Of a stretch of DNA of 64,000 nucleotides, positions 1-8,543 are shown one piece after another (within the stretch, counting starts at the first letter, position 1; every line of letters begins with the position of its first letter). The notes below the pieces were generated by a model, which worked only from the letters and a program-made list of their open reading frames with translations, was not told the origin of the DNA and did no database searches. The position numbers were made by a program, and so were the translations under genes. Origin of the DNA: Streptomyces sp. TP-A0874 (GTDB lineage Bacteria > Actinomycetota > Actinomycetes > Streptomycetales > Streptomycetaceae); the NCBI RefSeq assembly GCF_001748085.1, contig NZ_BBZK01000010.1:220995-284994 (forward strand), in the 5' to 3' direction.

Positions 1-819
1 CAGAAGCTCTTCGAAGGCCATCGGCTGACGCCGACCCAGCGCAGGATCGCCCACTGCATGGTGCGCCGGGCCTCCGACGCGCCGTTCCTCTCCAGCGTGG
101 AGTTGGCCGAGCTGGCCGGGGTGAGCCAGCCCTCGGTGACCCGCTTCGCCGTGGCGCTGGGTTTCGACGGCTACCCGGCGCTCCGCCGCCATCTGCGGGA
201 GGTGGCGCCGGCCGAAGCCGCCCGGCCCGCCGCGGCGAGCGAGGCCAACTCCTACCAGCAGGCGGTCCGGGCGGAGATCGAGAACCTCCGGCATCTGTCG
301 GCAGCGCTGCTGGCCGACCCGGGACCGATCGAGCGAGCGGCCGGACTGCTCGCCCGTTCCCGGCCGTTGCCGGTGCTGGGGCTGCGCGCCGCCTCGGCCC
401 AGGCGCGCGGTTTCAGCTACTTCGCGGCCAAGGTCCACCCCGATGTGCGGCTGTTGGACGAGAGCGGCAGCATGCTCACCGACCGGATCGACGCCGCCGT
501 GCGGGCCGGGGCGACCGCCCTGCTCTGCTTCGCACTGCCCCGTCATCCCCGCGAGGTCCTGGACGCGCTCGACCAGGCCCGGGCGGCGGGCCTGACCGCG
601 GTCACCGTCGCCGACAGCGCGTTCGCCCCGGTGGCGGCCCACTGCGACCTGCTGTTGCCGGCGGCGGTCGGCACCGGGCTGTCCTTCGACACCGCCTGCG
701 CCCCCATGCTGCTGGGCCGGGTGCTGCTTGAGGCGATGTGCGACGTGCTGCCGGAGGCCCAGGCCCGGCTGGAGGAGTTCGACGTCCGGGCGGCCGAGCG
801 AGGTCTCTTCGCGGAGTGA
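1..819 (+). CDS. MurR/RpiR-family transcriptional regulator, 5' end outside the window
   Basis: The frame is open from base 1, so the true start lies upstream and the protein is N-terminally truncated here. The visible part begins inside an RpiR-type helix-turn-helix (LTPTQRRIAHCMVRR, then a recognition helix in VSQPSVTRFAVALGF). It continues into a sugar-isomerase (SIS) ligand-binding domain covering most of the remaining 200 residues. Family members sense phosphosugars or catabolites and bind DNA as dimers. The gene lies a few kilobases from the hut operon and is convergent with an MFS transporter, so it could control either or both; that link is inference. The stop codon TGA is at 817-819. 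Confidence 0.85.
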   Translation, partial: QKLFEGHRLTPTQRRIAHCMVRRASDAPFLSSVELAELAGVSQPSVTRFAVALGFDGYPALRRHLREVAPAEAARPAAASEANSYQQAVRAEIENLRHLSAALLADPGPIERAAGLLARSRPLPVLGLRAASAQARGFSYFAAKVHPDVRLLDESGSMLTDRIDAAVRAGATALLCFALPRHPREVLDALDQARAAGLTAVTVADSAFAPVAAHCDLLLPAAVGTGLSFDTACAPMLLGRVLLEAMCDVLPEAQARLEEFDVRAAERGLFAE

Positions 820-867
820 GCCGGACTCGCCGACGGCCCGGACGTCAGCCGCGGCGGAGGTGGGACA

Positions 868-2349
868 TCAGCTGCGGCGCAGCCTCGCTGCCAGGGCGGG
901 GGAGTGGTAGGCGGTGGTCTCGCCGGAGACCCAGGCCGGCAGGTCGGGCGCGGTCGGCCGGGCGCCGCCGAGCCGGTAGACGCCGATCAGGAACAGCCCG
1001 CCCACCACGGTGAGCAGCAGCATGATCGCCACCGCCAGGTGGAAGCCGCCCACGACACCCGCCGTCATCGTCAGGTGGAGGAGGATCGGACCCACGAGGA
1101 ACGCCGCCTCCGAGCGGAGCAGCTCCACCAGGGCGAAGGTGGGCCCGATCTTCGTGGAGAGCACCGAGAGCCCGGCGAGGAAGAGTCCGGGCACCACGCC
1201 CGCGCCCGCCCCGTATCCGAGCAGCAGCGCCGCGGGGGGCACCACGAAGAGGACGTTCGTCGGTGAGAGGAGGAGCAGCAGGCCCGCGGCCACGGCGACG
1301 CTCAGCAGGCCGGAGAGGGCCAGGTAGGGCGTGAAGCGGGTGGGCAGGACCCGGCGGAAGAGCGCCGCGGCGATGAGCACCCCGATGAGCTGCGGGGCGA
1401 ACAGGGCACCGATCAGGAGCGGTTGGTAGCGGGGCACCGCCGCGAGGTAGGTCTCGGTCAGCTCCAGCAGGGTGGTGAAGGAGGCCCCGACGAGCATCGC
1501 GCCGGCCGTCCCGGTCACCGGCAGGGTGTTGCTGATCGGGCGGACCGGCATCAGCGGCTCGCTCTTGCGGTACTGGCTCACGATGAGGAAGACCCCGAGG
1601 AGCAGTCCGACGATCACGGGGCCGACGAAGAGCGGGTGGAGGAAGTAGGAGCGGGTCAGCCAGGAGACGCCGAAGAAGGGCAGCATGGTGGTGCCGAGGG
1701 CGAGCGGCATCGCGAGCCAGTCGAAGGCCGAGCCCTGGGCCGGCGGTTCGTTGGGTTCGAAGGAGAGCGCGCCGATGGTCAAGCCGATCGCCGCCAGGGC
1801 GGCGATGCCGCCGAACAGCGCCCGCCAGCCGCCCAGCCCGCCCACGACCCCGCCGATCACCGGCCCCAGGGTGACCATCCCGAAGAGTCCCAGGCTGATG
1901 ACGGCCGCCGTGCTGGGGAGCCGCTCCACGCCGTGCGTGGTGATCAGCGGTGGTAGCGCGGCGACCAGCAGCATCCCGGTGAACAGGCCCTGGAAGAACA
2001 TGCCGGTGGCGAACAGCGGGATGCCGGTGGCCACCACGGCGAGCAGCGAGCTGATCACGAACCCGCCCTCGCAGACGAGGTAGACCCGCCGGCGCGGCAA
2101 CCGCTGGATGAGGTCGGCGGCGGCCACCGCTCCGAAGGCGTAGGCGGCGTTGGCCAGTCCGCTGGTGAGTTGTACGTCGAACTGGCTGGCCGCCAGGTCC
2201 TTGACGAGCAGCGGGCGCAGCAGGGGGATGGCCGTGGTCAGCACGAGGTAGGGGCAGAGCGCCAGCAGGGCGAGGGCCACGGCCGCCGGATATCTGCCGG
2301 CCAGCGGGACCCGGGTGAGGACGGCGGGCACAGCAGGGCGGAACCGCAT
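868..2349 (-). CDS. MFS transporter (about 14 hydrophobic segments)
   Basis: 493-residue multi-pass membrane protein of the major facilitator superfamily, probably a drug- or metabolite-exporting type by its overall layout. Hydrophobic helices run from residue 17 (YPAAVALALLALCPYLVL) almost to the C-terminus. The basic loop QRLPRRRVYLV between helices 2 and 3 is the typical MFS loop. The ATG at 2349 is chosen because GGAGG lies 4 bases upstream; an upstream in-frame ATG at 2418 has no ribosome site and adds a non-hydrophobic, low-information tail. The gene is convergent with the RpiR regulator (48 bp between stops). The substrate cannot be told from sequence. Confidence 0.85.
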   Translation of the reverse strand: MRFRPAVPAVLTRVPLAGRYPAAVALALLALCPYLVLTTAIPLLRPLLVKDLAASQFDVQLTSGLANAAYAFGAVAAADLIQRLPRRRVYLVCEGGFVISSLLAVVATGIPLFATGMFFQGLFTGMLLVAALPPLITTHGVERLPSTAAVISLGLFGMVTLGPVIGGVVGGLGGWRALFGGIAALAAIGLTIGALSFEPNEPPAQGSAFDWLAMPLALGTTMLPFFGVSWLTRSYFLHPLFVGPVIVGLLLGVFLIVSQYRKSEPLMPVRPISNTLPVTGTAGAMLVGASFTTLLELTETYLAAVPRYQPLLIGALFAPQLIGVLIAAALFRRVLPTRFTPYLALSGLLSVAVAAGLLLLLSPTNVLFVVPPAALLLGYGAGAGVVPGLFLAGLSVLSTKIGPTFALVELLRSEAAFLVGPILLHLTMTAGVVGGFHLAVAIMLLLTVVGGLFLIGVYRLGGARPTAPDLPAWVSGETTAYHSPALAARLRRS

Positions 2350-2537
2350 GGCTGCCTCCGACGCTTGGGTGGACGGGGCCCGCTGGGTGCGGGCGCCCGG
2401 CACCGGATCCCGAGGCATCCCGGGCGGTATGTCCGGTACGTCGGTTCAGCGTACGGCGGGGGATGCCGCCGGAGGGTCGGCTGACACGCCCCGGCCCCGG
2501 TCCGCGTCCACGGGGCCGGCTCCAGCGGCCGACGCGT

Positions 2538-2564
2538 GGTGGCGGCCCTCGCCGGGCCGCCACC
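2538..2564 (-). terminator. Terminator hairpin after the permease gene
   Basis: Perfect 11-bp inverted repeat (GGTGGCGGCCC, 5-base loop, GGGCCGCCACC) 18 bp past the stop of the minus-strand permease. It is GC-rich and lacks a clear U-tract, as is usual in Streptomyces. Confidence 0.65.
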
Positions 2565-2582
2565 GCTCGGTCCGCGGGGCCG

Positions 2583-3944
2583 CTACTCCTTGGCGGCCCG
2601 CAGTACCAGCTTGTTCACCCCCCACAGCAGGACGCCGATGCACACCAGCACCCCGGCCCTGATGTAGACCTCGGCCGGGCGCTCGGCCAGCGGGCTGGCC
2701 AGCAGCAGCGCGGTGATCGCGCCGAGCACCGGCAGCGCGGTCGGGGTGCGGAAGTGCTGGTGGCCGACCCGGTCCCTGCGGAGTACCAGCACCGCGACGT
2801 TCACCACGGCGAAGACGCAGAGCAGCAGGAACGCCGTGGTGTCGCCGAGCCCTTCGATCTCGCCGGTGGAGACCAGGCCGATGGCGAGTGCGGAGGTGAA
2901 CAGGATGCCGGTGATGGGAGTCTGGCGGCCGGCCAGCACCCTGCCCATGGCGCGCGGCAGGATCCGCTCGTTGGCCATGCCGTAGCAGAGCCGGGAGGCC
3001 ATCATCAGGTTGATCAGCGCGGAGTTGCTGACCGCGAAGAGGGCGATGAGCGTGAAGAGTTTCGGCGGGAAGTCGGTGCCGCCGGCCTTGACGACCTCCA
3101 GCAGCGGCCCGGATGAGCCCTCCAGTACCCGGTAGTCGACCAGGAGTGAGGAGACCAGCGCCACCAGGATGTAGATGGTGCCGGTCACCGCGACGCCGAC
3201 GAAGATCGCGCGGGGGAAGGTGCGGGTGGGGTCCTTGGTCTCCTCGGCCATGTTGACCGAGTCCTCGAAGCCGACGAAGGCGAAGAAGCCCAGGGCGGTC
3301 GCCCCGAGGACGCCGGTCATCAGCGCGAAGCCGCTGCCCTCGGTGTGGAACTCCCCCAGTCGGGACGGCTCGCCGCCGCCGGTGAGGACGGCGTAGGCGC
3401 CGATCCCGAGGATGATCAGGAGCCCGGTGAGTTCGACCACGGTCATCACGACGTTGGCCTTCACCGACTCGGAGACGCCGCGGAGGCTCAGCGCCGCGAG
3501 CGCCAGGATGAAGAGGACGGCCACCAGGACCGGCGGGACGTCCGCGAACTCCGAGAAGTAGTCGCCACCGAAGGCCCGGGCCGCCGCGCTCGCCGATGAC
3601 AGGCCCGAGCACATCACCATGAACGCCACGATGAAGGTCAGGAACGGGACCTTGAACGCCTTCTGGGTGTAGAGCGCGGCGCCGGCCGCCTTGGGGTACT
3701 TGCCGACCAGCTCCACGTAGGAGGCGGCGGTCAGCAGGGCCACCACGAAACCGATCGCGAACGGCAGCCAGAGCGCACCGCCGACCTTCCCCGCGACCTT
3801 GCCGGTGGTCGCGTAGATGCCGGTGCCCAGGATGTCGCCGACGACGAACAGGATCAGCAGTTTCGGGCCGATGGCCCGTTTGAGGGGGGTTCCGCTCTCG
3901 CTCTCGGTGGGTGTGGCGGTGGGGGGTGACGCGGGCTTGGTCAT
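2583..3944 (-). CDS. APC-family amino-acid permease
   Basis: 453-residue amino acid-polyamine-organocation transporter. The N-terminal helix 1 motif GDILGTGIYATTGKVAGKVG is the substrate-binding unwound helix of the family, and about 12 hydrophobic segments follow to the C-terminus. The frame stays open far upstream of 3944 only because it runs antisense to the decarboxylase gene; the recognisable protein starts at ATG 3944 (MTKPASPP). It lies 26 bp downstream of the PLP decarboxylase on the same strand. The two probably form an operon in which the permease imports the amino acid or exchanges it for the amine product. This resembles decarboxylase/antiporter pairs in other bacteria; substrate unknown. 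Confidence 0.88.
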   Translation of the reverse strand: MTKPASPPTATPTESESGTPLKRAIGPKLLILFVVGDILGTGIYATTGKVAGKVGGALWLPFAIGFVVALLTAASYVELVGKYPKAAGAALYTQKAFKVPFLTFIVAFMVMCSGLSSASAAARAFGGDYFSEFADVPPVLVAVLFILALAALSLRGVSESVKANVVMTVVELTGLLIILGIGAYAVLTGGGEPSRLGEFHTEGSGFALMTGVLGATALGFFAFVGFEDSVNMAEETKDPTRTFPRAIFVGVAVTGTIYILVALVSSLLVDYRVLEGSSGPLLEVVKAGGTDFPPKLFTLIALFAVSNSALINLMMASRLCYGMANERILPRAMGRVLAGRQTPITGILFTSALAIGLVSTGEIEGLGDTTAFLLLCVFAVVNVAVLVLRRDRVGHQHFRTPTALPVLGAITALLLASPLAERPAEVYIRAGVLVCIGVLLWGVNKLVLRAAKE

Positions 3945-3970
3945 ACGCGCTGTGTTCTCTCTGTGAGTGC

Positions 3971-5335
3971 TCACCGCAGCTCGGAGAGCGCGTTCCGCTG
4001 CCCACCCCCGCTCTCTGCCACGATCTCGTCGACTGTCTGCGTGGAGCGTACGAGCCCGAAGCGCACGCCACCAGACCCCGTCGGAGCGGTGACGAAACCG
4101 TGGACGGCCGGGCGCGGCAGACTGTTGTACGCGAAGTGGTTGGAGAAGTAGTAGGCGCCGGTGTCGAGCAGCGCCACCAGATCGCCCTCGTCGAGCCGTG
4201 GCAGCGGCCGGTCCCGGGCGACGAGGTCGCCCGCGAAGCAGCACGGGCCGGCGACGTCCTGCGCCACCGCCGGGCCGGACTTGGGGCGTCCCTCGGCGTC
4301 GTACGCGACCACCCGGATGGGCCACGAGGCGGGGGCGAAGACGGTGCGGGTGGCCAGTTGGGCGCCCGCGTGGGTGACCGCGATCGGGCGGCCGCCGGCC
4401 GACTTCGCGTACTCCACCCGCGCCAGGGTGAGGCCGTTCTTGGCCAGCAGCGACCGGCCGAACTCGGTGACGATGCCGTACCGGCCGTCGAAGGCGCCGG
4501 GCACCTCGGACCGCAGCAGCCGGGCGTACTGGCGGTAGGAGGGGGTGAACTCGTCGGAGTCGAAGTTGACGGGCAGTCCGCCGCCGATGTCGAGGGTGTC
4601 GATCTGCCGCCGGCCGGCCGCGGCGTTGATCTCCTCGGCCAGGCCGTAGGTCTCGCGCACCCCGGCGGCCATCAGCTCCAGCGGCATCCCCTGGGAACCG
4701 ACGTGGGCGTGCAGCCGGGTCAGCCACGGCCGGTCGAGGAAGGCCCGGACCACCCACTCCCGGGCGCCCTCGTCCTGGAGGGCGACGCCGAACTTGGAGG
4801 TGGCGGTCGCGGTGCTCATCGCGCCGATGGTGCCCCCGCCGAGCTGGGGGTTGACCCGGACGCCCACCCGGGAGGCCGGCTGCCCGGCGGCGACCAGGGC
4901 GTCGATCCGGTCCAGTTCCCTCGGATTGTCGGCGTTGAGGGCGATGCCGAGTTCGAGTGCCGTGCGCAGCTCGGCGGGTGTCTTGGCCGGGGAGTCGAGC
5001 AGGATGCGTTCCGCGGGCACCCCGGCCGCCCGGGACTGGGCCAGCTCGCCCGGGCTGGCCACCTCGCAGCCCAGCCCCTCCGCGGCGAGCAGCCGCAGCA
5101 CCGGGACGAGCGGGGCCGCCTTCACCGCGAAGGCGTGCAGCACCGGGGTGCCCGGCGGGGTGATCTCCTCGAAGGCCGCGCGGAGTCGGGTCGCGCTCTG
5201 CCGGATCCCGGCCACGTCGAGCAGTCCGACGACCGGCTCCGCCGCGCCGATCAGCCCGTGTTCCACGGCTGCGCGTACGGCCTGTTCCCGGCGGTGCGCG
5301 GACGCCGCTCCGGACGCGTTCTCCTCGAAGGTCAT
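3971..5335 (-). CDS. PLP-dependent amino-acid decarboxylase, fold type III (DapDC/ornithine DC family)
   Basis: 454 residues, alanine-racemase-fold decarboxylase of the group that includes diaminopimelate, ornithine/lysine and D-ornithine/D-lysine decarboxylases. Lys72 in HAFAVKA is the expected PLP Schiff-base lysine. IGGGLP (about 250-255) is the phosphate-binding loop, and the C-terminal GPCCFAGD (about 363-370) supplies the catalytic Cys and Asp across the dimer. The start ATG at 5335 has AAAGGA six bases upstream. A biosynthetic LysA would normally lie with thrA/hom genes; here the partner is a permease, so a catabolic or acid/amine-related role is more likely. The exact substrate cannot be assigned. 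Confidence 0.85.
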   Translation of the reverse strand: MTFEENASGAASAHRREQAVRAAVEHGLIGAAEPVVGLLDVAGIRQSATRLRAAFEEITPPGTPVLHAFAVKAAPLVPVLRLLAAEGLGCEVASPGELAQSRAAGVPAERILLDSPAKTPAELRTALELGIALNADNPRELDRIDALVAAGQPASRVGVRVNPQLGGGTIGAMSTATATSKFGVALQDEGAREWVVRAFLDRPWLTRLHAHVGSQGMPLELMAAGVRETYGLAEEINAAAGRRQIDTLDIGGGLPVNFDSDEFTPSYRQYARLLRSEVPGAFDGRYGIVTEFGRSLLAKNGLTLARVEYAKSAGGRPIAVTHAGAQLATRTVFAPASWPIRVVAYDAEGRPKSGPAVAQDVAGPCCFAGDLVARDRPLPRLDEGDLVALLDTGAYYFSNHFAYNSLPRPAVHGFVTAPTGSGGVRFGLVRSTQTVDEIVAESGGGQRNALSELR

Positions 5336-5483
5336 TCTCGTTCCTTTCTTGGCGCCCCGTCTTCGGGAGGGAGGGGAAGCCAGGGGAGCACTCCACCACC
5401 CGGCGCCGACGGTGGCCAGACGGAGACGGAGTCACCCGTGTCACTCTCGCGCGTCGCCGCGGCGGTGGCGGCACGCCGCCCTG

Positions 5484-5532
5484 TTGACTGGCTCTATTCA
5501 TCGCACGAACATATGCAGTAATTCATTCATCG
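5484..5532 (+). promoter_or_regulatory. AT-rich divergent promoter region upstream of hutU
   Basis: The 263-bp gap between the decarboxylase and hutU holds an unusually AT-rich patch. It contains TTGACT at 5484-5489 (a possible -35) and a direct repeat of ATTCATCG at 5496-5503 and 5525-5532, start to start 29 bp apart. Such paired sites in a divergent control region suit a regulator; no specific protein can be named. The -10 box is not clear. Confidence 0.4.
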
Positions 5533-5598
5533 GGACTTTTCTCCGTGTTCTCTTCCCGGCGGCGCCGGCGAGCCGCCACCCCTCTAGGAGGCAGGGCC

Positions 5599-7302
5599 AT
5601 GTCAGGACCGCGACCCGTGCGAGCACCCCGGGGCACCCAGTTGAGCGCGCTGGGCTGGCCGCAGGAGGCGGCCTTGCGGATGCTCCAGAACAACCTCGAT
5701 CCCGAGGTCGCCGAGCACCCGGACAAGCTCGTCGTCTACGGCGGCACCGGCAAGGCCGCCCGCGACTGGGCCTCCTACGACGCCATGCTCCGCACCCTCC
5801 GCACGCTCAAGCAGGACGAGACGATGCTCGTCCAGTCCGGCCGCCCGGTCGGGGTGATGCGCACCCACGAGTGGGCGCCGCGGGTCCTCATCGCCAACTC
5901 CCACCTCGTCGGGGACTGGGCGAACTGGGAGGAGTTCCGCCGCCTTGAGGCGCTCGGCCTGACCATGTACGGGCAGATGACCGCCGGTTCCTGGATCTAC
6001 ATCGGCACCCAGGGCATCCTCCAGGGCACCTACGAGACCTTCGCCGCCGTCGCCGCCAAACGCGCCGCCGAAGGGCGCGGGGACGGCGACCTCGCCGGAA
6101 CCGTCACCCTCACCGCGGGCCTGGGCGGCATGGGGGGCGCCCAGCCGCTGGCCGTCACCATGAACGGCGGGGTGGTCATCTGCGTCGACTGCGACCCGCG
6201 GGCCATCTCCCGCCGGATCGAGCACCGCTACCTCGACCGGCGCGCCGACGACCTCGAAGACGCCCTCCGGCTGGCCACCGAGGCGCGCGACCGTCGCGAG
6301 CCCCTCTCCATCGGCCTGCTGGGGAACGCCGCCGAGGTCTTCCCCCGGCTGCTGGAGATGGGCGCGCCCATCGACATCGTCACCGACCAGACCAGCGCCC
6401 ACGACCCGCTGAGCTATCTGCCGGTCGGTGTCGCCTTCGAGGACATGGCCGGCCTCGCCGCGGAGAAGCCCGCCGACTTCACCCAGCGGGCCCGGGAGTC
6501 CATGGCCCGCCACGTGGAGGCGATGGTCGGTTTCCAGGACGCGGGCGCCGAGGTCTTCGACTACGGCAACTCCATCCGCGGCGAGGCGCGACTCGCCGGA
6601 TACCAGCGGGCCTTCGACTTCCCCGGCTTCGTCCCCGCCTACATCCGGCCGCTGTTCTGCGAGGGCAAGGGACCGTTCCGCTGGGCGGCCCTCTCCGGCG
6701 ACCCGCGGGACATCGCCCGCACCGACCAGGCGATCCTCGACCTCTTCCCGGAGAACGAGTCGCTGGCCCGCTGGATCAGGCTGGCCGGCGAGCGGGTGCA
6801 CTTCCAGGGACTGCCCGCCCGGATCTGCTGGCTCGGCCACGGCGAGCGGGACCGGGCGGGGGAGCGCTTCAACGACATGGTCGCCACCGGTGAGATCACC
6901 GCACCGCTGGCGATCGGGCGCGACCACCTCGACTGCGGCTCGGTGGCCTCGCCGTACCGGGAGACCGAGGCCATGCTGGACGGCTCGGACGCCATCGCGG
7001 ACTGGCCGATGCTCAACGCCATGGTCAACGTCGCCTCCGGCGCCTCCTGGGTCTCCCTCCACCACGGCGGCGGGGTGGGCATGGGACGCTCCCTCCACGC
7101 CGGCCAGGTGACGGTGGCCGACGGCACCCCGCTGGCCGGGGAGAAGATCCGGCGCGTCCTCACCAACGACCCGGGGATGGGTGTGATCCGGCACGTCGAC
7201 GCCGGCTACGAGTCCGCCGAGACCGTCGCCCGCGACCACGGGGTCCGCATCCCCATGCGGGAGGACGCGGCCGAGTCCGCGCAGGGGAGCGGAGCGGCAT
7301 GA
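5599..7302 (+). CDS. hutU: Urocanate hydratase
   Basis: 567 residues, full length for urocanase, which converts urocanate to 4-imidazolone-5-propionate in histidine catabolism using bound NAD+. Diagnostic stretches are the NAD-binding GLGGMGGAQPLAVTMNGG region (about residues 175-190), the GRDHLDCGSVASPYRETEAM segment, and HHGGGVGMGRSLHAGQ near the C-terminus. The ATG at 5599 is chosen because AGGAGG lies at 5586-5591, 7 bases upstream. Its stop overlaps the start of the next gene (ATGA), so it is translationally coupled to the M20 amidohydrolase. First gene of the local hut operon. Confidence 0.97.
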   Translation: MSGPRPVRAPRGTQLSALGWPQEAALRMLQNNLDPEVAEHPDKLVVYGGTGKAARDWASYDAMLRTLRTLKQDETMLVQSGRPVGVMRTHEWAPRVLIANSHLVGDWANWEEFRRLEALGLTMYGQMTAGSWIYIGTQGILQGTYETFAAVAAKRAAEGRGDGDLAGTVTLTAGLGGMGGAQPLAVTMNGGVVICVDCDPRAISRRIEHRYLDRRADDLEDALRLATEARDRREPLSIGLLGNAAEVFPRLLEMGAPIDIVTDQTSAHDPLSYLPVGVAFEDMAGLAAEKPADFTQRARESMARHVEAMVGFQDAGAEVFDYGNSIRGEARLAGYQRAFDFPGFVPAYIRPLFCEGKGPFRWAALSGDPRDIARTDQAILDLFPENESLARWIRLAGERVHFQGLPARICWLGHGERDRAGERFNDMVATGEITAPLAIGRDHLDCGSVASPYRETEAMLDGSDAIADWPMLNAMVNVASGASWVSLHHGGGVGMGRSLHAGQVTVADGTPLAGEKIRRVLTNDPGMGVIRHVDAGYESAETVARDHGVRIPMREDAAESAQGSGAA

Positions 7303-8543
7303 GCATCCCGGAGCACCGGGCGCCCGCCGCCTCCGGCACCGACACCTTCGGCGGCATGTGGCGGGAGCTGCTGCCCATCGGCCGCCACGCGCCCACCGGT
7401 GGCTACCGCCGCTACGCCTGGACGCCCGCGGACCGCGACTGCCGGGCTTGGTTCCAGGACCAGGCGGAGGCGCGCGGCCTGAACTACGAGACCGACCGGA
7501 ACGGCAACCAGTGGGCCTGGCTCGGCGACCCGGCCGCCGGCGACGCCGTCGTGACCGGCTCCCACCTGGACTCCGTCCCCGACGGTGGGGCCTTCGACGG
7601 TCCGCTCGGCGTGGTCTCCGCACTCGCCGCGGTCGACGAACTCCGGGCCCGGGGAGCCGACCTCCGACGGCCGCTGGGCATCGTCAACTTCGGTGACGAG
7701 GAGGGCGCCAGATTCGGACTCGCCTGCGTCGGCTCCCGGCTGACCGCCGGCCAGCTCACCGCCGAGCAGGCCCGCGGACTGCGGGACGCCGACGGCACCA
7801 CCCTCGCGCAGGCGATGGAGCGCGCCGGCCACGATCCCGCGGCGATCGGCCCGGACCCCGAACGCCTAGCCCGGATCGGCGCGTTCGTGGAGCTCCACGT
7901 CGAACAGGGCCGTGCCCTGGACCAGACCAGCCACGCCGTGGGCGTGGCCTCGGCCATCTGGCCGCACGGGCGCTGGCGGTTCGACTTCCACGGTGAGGCC
8001 AACCACGCGGGCACCACCCGGCTGGCCGACCGCCGCGACCCGATGCTCGGCTACGCCGGCACCGTGCTGGCCGCCCGCGAACAGGCCCGGGTCTTCGGCG
8101 CGCTCGCCACCTTCGGCAAGGTCGACGTCCGGCCGGGCGGCGTCAACGCCATCGCCGCGGAGGTCCGCGGCTGGCTGGACTCGCGAGCCCCGGACGAGGA
8201 GACGCTGGCCACCCTGGTCGGCGCCATCGAACGCGAGGCGGTCGAACACGCCTCCCGCGAGGGCGTGGAGGTGCGGGTCACCCGCGAATCCTTCACCCCC
8301 GTCGTGGAGTTCGCGCACGGTCTGCGGGACCGGCTGGCCGGGTTGCTCGGCGGCGCGCCGATCCTGCCGACCGGGGCCGGCCACGACGCCGGCATCCTCT
8401 CGGCCGTCCTCCCCACCGCCATGCTCTTCGTACGGAACCCGACCGGCGTATCCCACTCTCCCCACGAGCACGCCGACGAGGCAGACTGTCTCGCCGGAGT
8501 GATCGCTCTCGCGGATGTACTGGAGGGGCTGGCGTGCCGCTGA
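7299..8543 (+). CDS. M20-family amidohydrolase in the hut operon (allantoate/N-carbamoyl amino-acid hydrolase type)
   Basis: 414-residue zinc peptidase-like amidohydrolase of the allantoate amidohydrolase/N-carbamoyl-L-amino-acid hydrolase group. Metal and substrate motifs are HLDSVPDGGAFDGPLGV, GDEEGARFG, ELHVEQG, GEANHAGTT and the C-terminal SHSPHEHADEAD. The start ATG overlaps the hutU stop by 4 bp and the stop overlaps hutF by 10 bp, so the three genes are one translational unit. HutF yields N-formyl-L-glutamate, which needs a deformylase (HutG). No HutG is present here, so this enzyme is a good candidate for that step; this is inference from context, and the generic family label is allantoate amidohydrolase. 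Confidence 0.88.
   Translation: MSIPEHRAPAASGTDTFGGMWRELLPIGRHAPTGGYRRYAWTPADRDCRAWFQDQAEARGLNYETDRNGNQWAWLGDPAAGDAVVTGSHLDSVPDGGAFDGPLGVVSALAAVDELRARGADLRRPLGIVNFGDEEGARFGLACVGSRLTAGQLTAEQARGLRDADGTTLAQAMERAGHDPAAIGPDPERLARIGAFVELHVEQGRALDQTSHAVGVASAIWPHGRWRFDFHGEANHAGTTRLADRRDPMLGYAGTVLAAREQARVFGALATFGKVDVRPGGVNAIAAEVRGWLDSRAPDEETLATLVGAIEREAVEHASREGVEVRVTRESFTPVVEFAHGLRDRLAGLLGGAPILPTGAGHDAGILSAVLPTAMLFVRNPTGVSHSPHEHADEADCLAGVIALADVLEGLACR

Noticed and set aside
3945..5501. Upstream extension of the amino-acid permease frame to give a 972-residue fusion protein
   Set aside because: The upstream part is antisense to the well-supported PLP decarboxylase gene and reads as Arg/Gly/Pro-rich nonsense. 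High GC leaves such frames open by chance.
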